A stretch of DNA of 64,000 nucleotides, taken from Gordionus sp. m RMFG-2023 (lineage: Eukaryota > Nematomorpha > Gordioida > Chordodea > Parachordodidae). Under the pieces are notes generated by a model. It worked only from the letters and a program-made list of their open reading frames with translations. It searched no databases and was not told where the DNA came from. This document shows positions 42,511 through 57,700 of the stretch, one piece after another (position 1 is the stretch's first letter; the number at the start of each line of letters is the position of its first letter). The DNA is taken from positions 14,981,366 through 15,045,365 of the forward strand of contig NC_088777.1 of NCBI RefSeq assembly GCF_954871325.1. The letters run 5' to 3'. A program made the translations under genes and the position numbers.

Positions 42511-45500
42511 TTTCAAATGGAGAAATATAATATAAAGGAGTGCAATATGGAAGTTTATTTATCAAAAATGGAATTCATATTTAAAATCGCAAAAATAGAA
42601 GATAAAAAATCATTTTTATTAGCGAATATTGGATTAGAGGTTTATTCTAAATTATTTAATTTGTGTTAGCCAAAGACATTAGAGGAAATATCATATGATG
42701 ACATAATTAAACTTTTAAAAAATTATTATATGAAGAAGACAAACTTCCTATTAGAAAGATATTATTTTTTTAAAATGGAACAAGAAAAAGATGAAACCAT
42801 CGTAGAGTATATTAATAAATTAAAGATAAAGGCAAAGACGTGTGAATTTAAAGATATGTATAATACAGTATTGCGGGACAAATTAGTGTCAGGAATTAAT
42901 AATGGAAAAATATTAATGAAATTAATTAACACGCAGGACTTGACATGGGAAAGTGCAATACAAATCGCGACCGCAATGGAGACTACAGAAATGATATCGT
43001 ATGAAAAATTATCTGCAGGGAAGGAGATAAATAAAATCTCAAAAACAGTAACAAGGGAGCAGTATGACAAGTACAAATCAATACCAAAAATTATTTGCTA
43101 TTGTTGCGGATTAGGAGATCACATAAAACCTAAGTGCCCTAATTTGAATGCCATCTGCCATAATTGTGGGATAAAAGGACATTTACAAAAAGTATGCAGA
43201 AGGAATCGTGGAAAGAAGGAATATATTCGAACGATAGATGTTCCAGAAAATGAGCGAGAAAGTTTTGAGGATTGGGAATTTCCAGAGGAGTCTCGAGAAA
43301 AATTTGAGGTGAAATTATTGATAGTTAAAATTTATATTAAATTTTTAATTGACACAGGATCGGCAGTCTCCATTTTGAATATAGAAGACGTTTACCGTTT
43401 AAAAATACCAGTAACAAAAACGGATATTATTTTAAAATCTTATAATAATGTAATGATCAATATTAAAGGTAAGTGTATATTACCCGTTAACTATATGAAT
43501 AAAGTTATATATCATGAATTTATTATTGTAAACAATGGGATTAACTTGATAGGTAGAAACCTAATAAACAAATTAAAATTAATAAAAATAAATCAATGTA
43601 ATATAGTTAATGAGGTTTGGGAGGATAATATTGTACATAAATTTTCCTTATTATTCACTAAAAAATTTGGTTTATTAAGAGGTTTTAAGGCCAGTTTAGC
43701 GGTAAAATCTAACCCACAGTTTCAATGTATGAAAAGTAGACCGATACCATTTGCGTGGAAGGCAAAACTTGAAACGGAATTACAACGACTGGAATCCATG
43801 GGAGTTTTAGAAAGACTAAAATACGAATATCGCTTCTCCGATTGTACCCGTATTGAAGAAAGATGGATCTTTATGAATTTTCGGTGATTTCAGACAAACG
43901 GTTAATGCAAATATTTTGATAGATAAATATCCTTTACCCAGAATTAATGAATTATTAGCCACACTAGGTAATGGGTGTAAATATATAATATTAGATTTAT
44001 CCTACGCGTATTTTCAAATAGAGCTAGATGAGGAGGCAAAAAAGCTGTTAGTAATCAACACGCCTAGTGGATTGTATCGTTTCACACGACTTCCGTTTGG
44101 GGTAGCCTCAGCGCCAGCGATTTTTCAACAAGCAATGGATTCATTATTAAAGGGATTACCTGGAGTAGCGGTATATTTGGACGATATAATAATTACGGGG
44201 GAATCAATTGAGAGTCATAAGAAAAATTTGATAAATGTATTAAAGACGTTAGAAATAAACGGTATGAAATTAAATCTAAAAAAATGTGATTTTTTTAAAG
44301 AAAAGATTGAATTCTTAGGTCATACCGTTAGCGAAGAGGGAATTACAACAACAAATAAGAATGTCAATGCAATTTTAGACACACCATTACCAAAAAACGT
44401 CAAAGAATTACAAGCTTTTATCGGTATAATAAATTATTATCCAAAATTTATAAACAATTTTTCGACTATTGCCGCTCCATTATATAGGCTTTTAAGGAAA
44501 GATGTGCCATGGAAATGGGCAAATAATGAAACAATTGTGATTAATAAATTTAAAAAATTAATATCAGAAGCACCAATTTTAACACATTATAATCCGGAAA
44601 ACCCGATAATTCTAGCTGCTGATGCGTCTCAACATGGAATAGGATCAGTTATATCTCATATCATTAACAACGAGGAAAAACCGATTGGATACGCGTCTCG
44701 AACATTAAATGCTGCCGAACGAAATTACAGTCAGATAGAGCGTGAGGCTTTAGCAATTATATTTGGATTAATTAAATTTAAACAATATTTAATTGCCAGA
44801 CATTTCATTATCATTACTGACCATAAACCCCTAATATCGTTACTTAATCCACATAAAAGAATAACAGATATGTCATCAAGATTAGTAAGATGGTCATTAC
44901 TACTAGCAAATTATGATTATGAATTTCGAGGGACGAAAAAAATAGTAATGCGGATATGCTTTCCCGGTTTCCAATTGACGGTAAACCATCTGCTTGGGAA
45001 GAGTTAGATATTAATTTAATAGTATCGGATGCTCCACAATTTATTTCAGCGTTAGATATAAAAGTTCACACAAGAAATGACCCGGTATTATCAAAAGTTT
45101 CACGTTACCTTACAACTGGATGGCCAAAGATGATAGAGGAAAATCTTAAACCGTTTTTCCAGCGCCGAAATGAACTCACGATGGAGGCAGGGTGTATATT
45201 ATGGGGCTTAAGAACCATAATTCCAAAAAAATTACAAGTAAATATTTTGTCTTTTTTACATATGGGGCATCAGGGTTATACTAAAGCAAAATTATTGGCA
45301 CAAGAGAACGTTTGGTGGCCGAATATTAACGAAGATATCGAATTACACGGTAAGAATTGTGAATTATGTCAAACAAATAATCCTGGCAATAAAACGATCA
45401 TAGGGAAATGGCCCTCAGCAAATAAACCATGGGGAAGAATTCATTTAGATTTTGCCGGACCAATTATACCTAGTAATAATTGATAGTTTTAGTAAATGGC

Positions 45501-46388
45501 CTGAAATATAAAAAATGACTACGAATAATTTTTCTGAAGTAAGAAAATTGTTGTTAAGACTTTTTGCTATTTTCGGTTACCCTAATACGATTGTTACGGA
45601 TAATGGCCCCCCATTTCAAAGTATAGAATTTAGTTTATTTTGCAAACAATTATCAATTAAAAATGTATATAGTGCCCCATACCACCCTAGAACCAACGGA
45701 GAAGCGGAGCGATTAGTACAAACTTTTAAAAAAATTTTTTAAAAAAACATAATGATTATAATAAAATACAAGATTTTTTGTTTAATTATCGAAATACGCC
45801 ACAAATAACCACAAAACAATCACCAAGTTCAATTATGCTTAAATTTCAACCCATAGGACCTTTACAATTAATAAAACCAGTTTATCCTCATCCATATATA
45901 CCTCAGTTACCAGGTTTTTTTAATATAAATGAAAAAATATATGCAAAGGATTTTAAAAAAGATAATTGGATACCAGGTATCATCGTTAAAAGAACAGGAC
46001 CAATGACGTTTTTAGTTGAAACTAAATTAGAGGTATGGAGAAGACATATTAATCAGTTAAAACATAGGTTCGACAACTCAGAATTAAAAAATAGAGAGGA
46101 GGGAAGAGAAGAAGAAACGATGCAAACTACACCACAAATGAATGAAAATGAGCCCATACAAAACTCAATGACTAAAGACATTGATCCTATACATGAATTG
46201 GTGACCAAAGACATTGACCCAATACAAGACTCAATAAACAAAGACACCATCATAAATGATAAGATGAAAATCGACAGTAATGAGCAAACAGTGGTAGAGA
46301 ACGAAAGTACAAGCAGCCGTTATCCAAAACGGATAAGAAAACAATTTATACCGTTTCAAATCGAGAGCCCAAAAAAGGAGAGAATAGA

Positions 46389-46539
46389 TGTAATAGAAAC
46401 AATTAGCCTCAAAGGCAATTAAATATATATATTATTAATTGTGTACGACGATTAATTGTTTGTTTTGTAAAATATATATATACTGCGGTACAAAAGGTAA
46501 AAAGTTGTTAAATTTATAATAAAAATTGATTTCATCACA
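46389..46539 (+). repeat. right LTR (151 bp)
   Basis: Begins TGTAATAG, ends TTTCATCACA and is followed by the GTATA duplication. It is nearly identical to the left LTR. Confidence 0.93.
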
Positions 46540-46544
46540 GTATA

Positions 46545-48766
46545 ATTATTTTACGAATATATAGATTTAATTTTTTGATGATGATTAAAATTTTCATTTT
46601 TTAAATTTTGTGTGTAAACCTCGTGCAAATTTTTTGGATAAATAATACAGATATTTTATTATATTTTTGTAGCTATGGAAAAATAATATTTTTAAATAAT
46701 TGACATGTAAATTATAAAAATCGGCTCAGGAGTCACCACATTGAGCGGCTTGAGTTCAGAGTTGAAAAAACTTAACTATTTAACAACATTACATCTGGGT
46801 ATTTTAATCATGGTTGGTTAAACATATTTTTAATATAATCTTGATAGAGTTGCCTCGATGGAAAATATAATAATTTAAAAAAAACACATTTATGCGATAT
46901 GTTGTCCAGTGCAAAAAGCATTATTAGTGAAAAATATCTGGTTAATGATGCTTACTACCATAATGTATTACCTATCCAGAGTGAATTTAAGAAGAAATAA
47001 TTTGTCAAATTTAATGTTCATAAAAACACCCTATATATCGAAGTGAATTGATTCATACGTGAAAATACGAAAAAGAAACATCGCAGGGTCATTGATATCT
47101 TTTCAAAAAATAATACAGCCCAAAGGAAACGAAGAAATAAAAAATTGTAGCCACCCCCCCAACCCCCCCAAAAAAAACTATGCACGACTGATTATAATCA
47201 AATTTTCAATCCAAATAAAATACAAATTAGTTTAATACTACTTGTTACTGACTCAAAAAAATTTAATTCATCATTTTTAAGCGTTTCACCTTATAGGCTT
47301 ATGGAAAACAATAATGCTGCGCTTGTTTCTTCACGCGCGTATCAAATTGGGTAAAAAGAAATATATGGGGGTTAATTAAAATGTCATCACCAACCTATTA
47401 TTGGGTAGGCTGCAAATGGAAAAGTTGAATTTAATTTTTACTGAATTAGAACCTGAAATGAAATCATTTATCGCCAATGTGAAGTGAGAAAATATATGTC
47501 CATTATACTTTTATAAAATCGTTTATGCCTATCTAATCTATTACCATATTGTAGCTTTAATTAACAAAATACAATTTATATTAATACATGAACTTAATAG
47601 GTTTACAACTTAGTTCATGAGAGAGATTAGTGATAAATTGCATTTTATTTTGTATAAGATTTTATATATCTCCATTGATCAGACTTATCCTAAATGAATA
47701 AAATTTAATATATATTTTTTAACTCATATGTTCCTTGACAATAAATTCATGCATAATAAAATTGTTTTCACTTATCAATGGATCAAATTCAATATCCATT
47801 TGATTCGGAAAACCGATCCCCGAGTTAATCCAAAATCAATTATAGTTGATGAAATTTAAAAAATAGACAAAGTTTGAAGATACAAAAAGTTATTTTCCAG
47901 CGTCTTGTTGACAGGATATGCATTGAAACCACGGCCCCCAGTAAAAATCCTATATCAACCCACCTAAAAAAATTCTACCCCTTCTGTAATGATATTTCTT
48001 CATTATTAATTACGCGTTTTTAATTTTAATGCACTCCTGTTCATACATTCATACACATTAAAAAAATTAACTTAAATTATCACTATTCTACTACCAAATA
48101 TCAAAAAATTGAATGTTAACGAGTTATTATTTAAAACATGAATAATTAAATAACTCGTCATTTAAAATAACCTCATTATAGTATATTGTTTCGCATGAAT
48201 ATGAGCCTATTGAAAGAATGTCTAACCCTTTTAGATTACATTTAATAGGAATAATTATCCAGAAAAGGTTAGATTTGAAAAATATTTACTGATTGCATGT
48301 AATATAGGAATTTAACCAATGTTTTAGAATATCACTGCATTATAATAGGTCTATAATCAAAGTATTAAATAATTTTTTACAGCTATTCTAAAAATTTATC
48401 GTATATCTAGGCATTCTCTTAAAATTTTTTAATGCAAACATCTACCCACCCTTCCCCCTTCCCATCCCTTCGCCCTGTTCATGTGGTTGCTATTTATTTC
48501 CAGTTGAATATAATTTCCTCTTTTCAAAGTTTTAGCTTAAATAATTTTATAATAGAGCATTTCATTTACACTGAAAAGGTGAATTATGTAAAAATTTTAA
48601 TTATAGTAAAATTAAATTGTTAAGTTAATGTTTTAGTTAAAATTGCTTATTTTTTATTTTTTCCAAACTTTTATCGACCAATCACAGAAAGGGATAACTT
48701 TTACCATTCTTAAAGGCACGAAAATTGTTCTTGAGATGGAACGATGAGAAATTTAAATTTTAAATA
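46545..48766. other. intergenic region upstream of the SLC37-like gene
   Basis: About 46700-46792 holds a half copy of the palindromic MITE family ending TTTAACAACATTA. A C-run lies near 47155-47170. The promoter of the SLC37-like gene should be toward the right end, but no element is identifiable. Confidence 0.4.
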
Positions 48767-51700
48767 ATGTCTAGCATATCTCTTAGATATTGGTCGTTCT
48801 CAGTGTTATGGCTGTGTTATTGTTTTATTTATTTTACTAGAAAACCTTTAGGAATTGTAATTATTGACCTAATTCTACCTTAATTGGTATTTGATATAGA
48901 TTAAAACAGATCTAGAAAAGGGATATGGATATGCAAGGGTTACTATTGGAATGTTGGATTCTGCATTATTATTGCCTTATTCAATTTTTCAGGTTTTTTA
49001 TATTTCATATATCAATAAATTTATATAATTCTTAGTTTACAAATATAAATTTTATATATATATTTTTTTGATTTCTAATTTACTAATGATAAAGTTTATA
49101 TTATTATCAATGATATAGCAAAATTATCTCCAAGGGGGTAGGGGGAGGGTAGACTTTAGAAATATTATTTGACCTTCCCATTCTTAAAGTATAATATATT
49201 TCTTACTAAATTGGGGTATTCAATTCCTTTTTACCTAATTAATAAAAAATATTTAATTAAAATAATGGTAAAAATATTTTGTCCAGGTTTTGAAATTTTC
49301 ATATAAATTATTTTAAAAACATTATATTTATATGTTCATGTTAACAACTGTAATCCAATTCTGTGTTATAAAATGGAATATCATTTGATATATAAATAGA
49401 TGGATATTATTGAGATTGACACTAATATGAAGCTATTTTACATTCCTAATCAACAAATGATATTGAATTAATTTATATCTAATATTTAAAAAAACAATTT
49501 AATTTTTTATACATAAATTTTTTAAAGAGGTTGTTTATTTAAATGATAGTAAGCTAGGTGCTGATGAAGATAACAATAGTATTGTTAAACGGCTCGATTT
49601 GAACCGATTTTTAAAAACGGCTAACTCAATATATTATTCAGGCATAGGCAATGGAGTTAGCCATATTTAAAAATTGGCTCAAATCGAGCTGTTTAACAAC
49701 ACTAGATAACAATGTGTTATAATGTGCACAAATTAAGTATTTGCATTTACAATACCTTTTAAATTGAAAAAATTATAACCTGTCTCATATTTAAATTGAG
49801 GTTGCCTTTTTATTAGTATTGTTGATTCAAAATGTTAACGAGAAAGGTCTTTGTAAATTATATTATTGTCTGCTTTTTATCTCATTTTTAAATATTCCAA
49901 TTTAACAAGGTTTTTTTTTGCTTTCTAACAGTTTTTACTGGTTATAGACCAGTGTGCAAAATGAATGAATAAAAATTATTGAAAAAAACAAAAATTTCCA
50001 TTTTTTTAAATGTCTTCTAATGCCATGTGGTAATTTGACATATTTACATGATACCATTTGAAAATCTCAATTTGTAGAGTATTATACTTCAAAAATGTCA
50101 ATTGTTGGAAAGCTTTTTAATATATTAATTTGACTTCTATATTATCTTTTAGATAAATAAGAAGTTATCATTAATTGGATTTGTGATAAGTAAAACTTAA
50201 ATTAAAAAATAATTATAAATGTTTTTGACATTTTTGGGACTTTATTGAAACAGCTTCAGATATTATTAATGATTTAAATCATTTTGTTTAAAAATTGATT
50301 CAGTCCATAAAGCTAAAAATATGGGTGTGAAATAGTTGCTAAAAGGCTGAGCTTGTTTTGCATAACTCTGAAAATTGAAAAATATTTATTAATTACATCT
50401 GAAATTTTTGCCCACAAAAGAGGTACACAAGGTCACATGCAAGAGTTTTATAGTTCTCATAAAATTTTTCTCACCTTTAACAATGCTAAGAGGTAATGTT
50501 GTTATACAGCTTGATTTTAGCCAATTTAAAAATGGCTCACTCAATATTTTATACAGAAAAATATTACACAAGCCTGATGATTTTACTCATAGATGGCATT
50601 AGTGTTGTTAAAAAACCCAATTTGGGTCGATTTTAAAAAATGGCCAGATTAAAATCATAACCAAAATAACATTATGTAAGCCTAAAGATTTTCCTCATAG
50701 CTGGCAAGAAATTCTTGGACATCAATTTGCCAAATTTCGATGCTTACATAATATTATCTTAACTACAATCTTAATTTGGCCATTTTGAAAAATCTCCTCA
50801 AATCGGGCTTTTTAACAATATTAGATGTCACAAATGTTTGGATATCTAATAGAGAAATCTTGCTTAAGCAATATTTTATAGTTAAAATATTGAGTTAGCC
50901 GTTTTAAAAAATTGGCTCAAATTTAGCAACACTACTCATAGGTTTTAGACTATTAATGACAAAATAATCCCATTTGCCATCTTGATTTTTGGAATTTTTG
51001 AATTAATAAATTAGAAAAATTTTTAAAAATTTAAAATTGGTATCCAAGATTCAACAAAGAATTAAAAATATAAACACCGAAGCATATAATTGGAACTATG
51101 CAGATATTAAATATCGGATCGGCACCGATATTTAGCGTTTTTATAAAATATTTCGGATGGGGCAATATTGTTTATAAATCCTTTCTGATATTTTTTCTGT
51201 TTTCGGTTTTTTTATGATTGTATAGGATTATAAAAAGCCCGATTAGCGAAGTTTTTAACCAAAATCATGTAAATCTCGAGATTTGGCAAATATTTCTGCC
51301 ATCTATGAGAAAAATCTCGAGTCTTACAAAAAATTATTTTGGCTAAAATCTTAATCGGATAGTTTTTAAAAATCAACCTGAATCGAACTTTTTAATATAC
51401 CCTAATTGTATATATAATTTATTTTATTTTATAAATAATTTCGTAATAATAAATTAATAAAAGGAATTAGATACAATTTATTTGTTGCGATGTTTTAAAA
51501 AATAATTTGAAATTTTACACTATTTTTTGTTATATTAACTACAAAAAGGGATTTTTAAATATCTAACGAGTCACATTCAGCTTATGTTGTTGAACGGTTC
51601 GATTTGGCCAAACTCAAGATTTTGGCTGAAAGTAAATTACTCAAGCTTATTTATTTTGCCCACATATGGCAGAAAGGTTTGGATTTCTATTGGCGAAATT

Positions 51701-54700
51701 TCGAGGCTTAGGTAATAATATTTTGGCTAAAATCTTGATTTAGTTCTTTTTTAAAGACCAAATGAGGCTGTTTAAACTATATTTGTCTATAATTGGAGAA
51801 TAAAAATAACAAAATGGATATTAAATCATTCGTGAAAGTTAGTTGGTTTTTTTTTAAAAATAGAAAATACTGATATTTTTATAACATTAGTTCAAAGATT
51901 GATGGCAAATGAAAATTAATATAAATATCGGATCGGTTTTTTAGTATTATAATAAAAATTTACGATGTCTCTGACTATAGTCTTAAACTTAAACTTGATA
52001 CTCTTATAATTTATAAGTTGTAACATAAAAAAAAGTAGAGACATGTAATATCTTTGGAAAGTGTGATACCAAAATAAGATGGATTAGTTACCGTGGAAAA
52101 CGATTATGATCGATTTTTTGCCCTCAAGTTCCAATGAGTTATTGTTAATAAAATAATACTAAGTACGCTTTTACTGTTGGAAATATAAGAGGCCAAACAC
52201 AATCCTCTACTAATTATAGCGCCTTTCAATTTTTAATATAATTAATAACAATTTTTTTATGTGTAAATTTGATTATAATAAAATGAAATTTACCTCTAAT
52301 ATTGTTTATTTATTTATGATTTTTTTAGGCACTTTTTAAAAGAAGTTACTGATATAATTTTAATTATAAAATTAAAGTAAGATATTTTATCAATTTAAAA
52401 GAAATGAAACAAATTCTACTGTACATATGGAAATAAAAGTATTATGAAAACGCAAAAAAATTTCCATGGGAGAGGGGCAAAATCCTTCTTTGTCTATGCC
52501 ACAGAATATTATTATTCCTTGCCTAAATACATCAAATATTTAAATAAGATTATTTTTAAAGAATATCAAAAGTTTACCTATTTTTATTTTCTCTTATCAT
52601 TTGTGTATTTTGTTTTATCCATTAATATTGGCAAGATAAAATTTAATTGAATGTATTTTTTGAATAAAAACTATTATAGAAAGAAAGAATTAAATCCATT
52701 TTTTTATTTTTAAATCACAAAATTATTAGTTAATACCATTTCAAATGGAAACATACTTTTAAATGATATTATGTTGCTAATCCTGTAATTTATTTTGATA
52801 TAGCTTTTTTTTAATTTTAAAACTTAATTCACTATAATAAATTTAAGAATTAAAATATAAAATTTTTATTTTATAATGCATGCAACAGCTCATATAAAGT
52901 TTATTTGTGAATTTAGAGCTTGGAATTTTAAAGATAAATCTTTTTTTGAAAAATTTATGATTCCATCATGAAAGATTTACTTTATGATAGATTTTTTACA
53001 AATAAAATTTGATCAAAAATCTTGTTTAAGCATTCTCGGAAAAGAATTCTTTATTTGAAGGCATTTCAAACTGATTTAAAATTCTAAAAGAAAACAACAT
53101 TTCTATAAATTTGGTTTAGCAGCCTATATAACGATTTTTATAAATAGAAAAATATATGTTGTATTCCATATTAAATCAACCAAAAAAGTCGATTCTCGAC
53201 CCGATAACCTTTGTTTTTTTAAAAAATTTGTTATACATTCACTAATATAAAATTTTACTTTTCAAATCGGCTTACCTCATGAGGTACGGCCATCTTCGCA
53301 AAAATTCCAAAATACACAATATTTAATTTAAAATATCTCAAAAAGCAATTAAGCTAAAAACATAATTTAAATTTTATTAAATAGGTTTAGAATAGCTCTT
53401 TAATATGTTATAAAATTTATTTTAAGTCTATTAACAAAAATAGGAAATGGCTATAAAATAAAAATTTCTCTTTCTATTTCTTTCAATTATTTTTACGGAG
53501 AGACATAATACTTCCTAATATTTGTACAAAATCCTAGGGACAAGTACTGGGCCAAGAGTATTACACTTTAAATATATCTACTCGATCCCAAATGATTTTT
53601 TTTTATTTATCCCAAAAATTCTTACCCGAAATAAAAATTTTGCCCCCCTTCCGAATTTATTATATTTTCAATAGAGTTTTACATTACACTACAAACAATT
53701 AAAAAAATATTAGCTACTTATTCTTGCAGATATTTTTAAAAATATTTATTTTATATAAAAATTAAGCCTATTCCGGTCCAAACCTTTTTTAAACATATTA
53801 GGCATGACCGAAAGATCACTAATGTCCACCCATCTATTTTTTATTTATCTAAATTTTAATCTTATTATTTTGAAGATTTGGAAAAATTACTATATATATT
53901 TTAATACAGGGTTGCAGGTGTTTATTTGGTTAATAATAAATAAGTTTGAAGTGTTTAAAAAACAGAAATACCTCATTTATATATTAGGAAAAAAATAGTT
54001 TAAGTGAATATTTTTTCAAAATTTTTATAAACCTTATTTTAATTTTAAAAAATAATAATAGGAAGAAATTTTTGAAAAATAAAAATTTCTAGGCCAAACT
54101 AGAGATCAAATCGTAAATAATGTTACTTCGATATTAAATCGATACATACCGTACGATTTTACAAACTTTTATAATCATATGCATGAGTTTTTGGAACTTG
54201 GTTATCGGGGACAACCAAGCAATTAAAGGTAATATAAATTTTACAATATTTTAAATATATTTTTATCTTTTCTCTATTTATATAAAAATAAAGATGCCAA
54301 TTTCGGAACACTCAAAACTAAACGAGAATACAATTTTAAAATGTAATATTTTCTCGCAAAATTAAATCATTATGTAAATTATTATATTGTGCTTGTACTT
54401 GTAATTATAGATTATTATAATATATACAAAATAAAATATTCAACTATATTTGAAGAAAAAAGATATTTGAAATTTATATTTTCTAAATTTTAAAAAATAT
54501 ATTTATTAATTGGTTGGGTTGTAAACTAAATTTTCTTTATTGGGTTGTTAATTTTTATATTTCGTTCTTCCGATTGGCGCCTTTTATAGAAAAAAAAGAA
54601 TGGCATTTACATTTATTTTATTTTTCAAATTTCTTCCGATTATTATATTTTCTTAAATTAAAATAGGATTATAAAAATTTTGAAAAAATATTCACTTAAA

Positions 54701-57700
54701 CTATTTTTTCCCTAATACATAAATGAGGTATTTCTGTTTTTTAAACACTTCAAATTTATTTATTATATCACTTAATAGTCTTTGTTTTTAATGTATCACC
54801 AAATAAAATACGTGCAACCCTGTACATTAAAAACAAAGAACCATTAAGTGGTTTCTGAAGAGATTATCGCACACTTTTATTAAACAGAATGCGAAAAAAA
54901 ATAAACATAAAAATGGATTTCGATTTTATTTATAAAAATAAATGGTTTTTTATTAGTGTTGTAAACGAACGCGTTCAAAATGAACGCGTTCGTGAACGAA
55001 GTTCGTTTTTTTGGAAAAAGGTGATGAACGGCTTTCCTTTTTTTTTGACGAACTTTGAACGTGAACGCGTTCCTTTTCTTTGATGAACGCGTTCAATTTT
55101 ACGTTCGTTCAATTTTAAAAACACTTTTTATTTTTATTCATTTGAAAAATTAATATTAATCCGCATTTTTTAACAAAAAAGTCTTATATTTTATTTATTT
55201 GAAAAATTATTTAATCCAATTTTTTAACAAAAAAGTCTTATATTTTTTAATCAGCTGTTTTTACTTTTTCCTCTTTCATATAGCAATTAACGTACCATAG
55301 TGCTACTGCTAGAGAAGATAAGATTAAAGTTTATTAATTTGAATATTTTATATTTTAATTTAATAGATTAGCATTTGCATGGATATAAATATTTCATCAT
55401 CAGATTCTGAAAATCAAAATTCAATATTAAATGAATTAGAATTACCATGGCCCAAATATCAAAAATATTATCAATTTTGAGATATCCTTTTTTTTGACGA
55501 GAAAGAAGAGGGCAGATTGGAGGATGATAACATAGCTCAATTTTTTGAAACAATGGATAAAACATTAAATGTTTTTAATAAATTCCCCCTTTTAAACGAA
55601 TTGTTTATCAAGTATAACACCGCAATCCCTTCATCTGCCCCTGTTGAGCGAGTTTTTAGTATAGCTAACGCTGTATTAACTGACAAGCGTTCATGCCTAT
55701 CAGATGAAAATTTTGAAAAGCAATTATTATTAAAAATTAATAAGAAAATTTTTTTATAAATTTATTTTTTTATCGCTCTATTATATTGTATTTATAATTA
55801 TATTATCAAAATAAAACTATTATTTTTTATCATGGCTAATATATTGTGTTGAAAAATATAAGGCATTTATTTATATTAAATTAAATTTTAAAAAAAATTT
55901 ATCATAAAATTTTGAACGTATGAACGCGTTCTTGAACTTGAACGCGTTCCTTTTTTTGAATTTGAACGTGAACGCGTTCGATTTTTGTCAATGAACGTTG
56001 AACGCGAACGCGTTCGATTTTTTTAAAAATGTTTACAGCACTATTTTTTATATATAACTTTTTGTGTAAATTTTATAACAAACGCCATTTTTTTATCGGA
56101 TCGGTAAGTTTCATAATATAGGCTGATAACCGATATTTTAAAGTGCGTAAAATATCGGCCCGATCTAATAAAAAATATCGGTACATCCTTACCTTTAATT
56201 GATTGGTTGTCCCCTATAATCAATTTCCAAAAATCATGCATATGATTGATTATAAAAATTTGTAGTACGGTATAAACCAATTTAATATCGAAGTAACATT
56301 ATTTACGATTTGATCTCTATTGTTTGGCCTTGGTATAGTATTTGTTTTTCATGACCCCGAAAAAAATTTCAATAGGATTTATTTGAGGTGAATATGGCGG
56401 AAGATATTCAATTCGATTTTTTTAGCTATCGATAAGATGGCACTTGTGTATTGCGGCATTATATCATTTGGAAGAATTGTTACTAATTCTCGGATAATCA
56501 AGAAAAAGCAACCCATTTTAGGGTCCTTCAATTCGATACATTATAAGGCCCCCAATTCCTACGTTCTTGCCTGGTGGAACTATCCAAGTTGGTGTGACAT
56601 TGTAGGGGGCCCAAGCATACACAGGTTTAATATGTAGGTTTATGACTGTTTCATCCAGAAAGAACATTTTTTCTTACGAATGTTTAGCATTTTAAGGCAG
56701 TAAGTCTGGAGAATATGAACTGCTCCTGGTGTATTTCGTCGATTGGGCTTTTTCCCAGCCCTTTTTAGACCATCCTATTTTTTTAAATATATTTTTGGAT
56801 GGTCTCTTCATTTTGGGGGAAACTTGGAGGCAAATTTTCTGATATCTTTGATAGTAGACCTGTTGTTATCCATTAAAAAAATTATCACATTTCTTTCGAT
56901 TTCGGGTGAATCTCTTTTTTTGCATCCCTTTTTTTGCCTATAAATTCTGGAAAGGTTTCTTGCCTTAATATGTTTACCTAGGTTATTGACATATCAATAT
57001 GTTTAGCAATATCCTTTATTTTCATTCTTTTCATTTCTGGCTGTTGGGATAACAATTTAGTTACTATTTCAATTTTCTCTTTATTCACAATTATATTTTC
57101 TTTTTGGGTTTTGAATTGGGGATGAGTTTATAGGGTTTATTAATGTAGAATTGGCACTAATGGCAGATTGCGAAAATGCTGGAATGGAAAAAGAATAATT
57201 AGATAAATAGGAATTATCAAATATTTATGATGAATATGTGGGAATATTTTGATTATTAAATAAGAGGAATTTCTAAAACTATCAATTGGATAAAATATTA
57301 TTAATATTTAAACATTTTAAATTTAAATAATTATTTTTTGTAATTAAAAGTTTTATGAGAAATTTTTTATTTTAATTAATAAATTTTTCTTCTACTACAT
57401 AAATGAGGTTTTTCTATTTTTTTTAACGCTTCTAACTTATTTATTATACCACTATCTTTGTTTTTAATGTATTAACAAATAAAACACTTGCAAATTTATG
57501 AACGATTTTAGCTCTATTACTTATATTTAAAGTGTAATAACTAATTGGTCCAATACTCTTACTATTAGGAAGTATAAGGTATATCTGTAAAAAAAATTTA
57601 GAAAAAAGAACAATTTTTATTTTATATGCATTTCCGGTTTTTGGTAAGACTTATTTCAATAAAGTAAATGTCTATTCTTGAGCTTATGTTTTACGTTTAA

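Larger units (their letters stand above)
42330..46539 (+). mobile_element. Ty3/gypsy LTR retrotransposon fossil, broken
   Basis: The 5-bp duplication GTATA lies at 42325-42329 and 46540-46544. In order it has the left LTR, a primer binding site, a gag region with two CCHC zinc knuckles, an aspartic protease with DTGS, a reverse transcriptase with YLDD, RNase H, integrase and the right LTR. The order protease-RT-RNase H-integrase places it in Ty3/gypsy. No envelope gene is seen. The coding region is interrupted about five times, so this copy is dead, but the two LTRs are nearly identical, which suggests a recent insertion. It lies between CWC25 and the SLC37-like gene. Confidence 0.95.

Noticed and set aside
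48432-48623. 63-codon ORF before the SLC37-like start
   Set aside because: It does not splice into the gene in phase and looks like chance AT-rich frame with a C-rich start.
52444-52650. 68-codon ORF in SLC37-like intron 2
   Set aside because: No homology recognised and strongly biased composition; left as unannotated intron.
56437-56637. Plus-strand ORF in the Tc1-like region
   Set aside because: The minus strand encodes the transposase block here; the plus frame is incidental.
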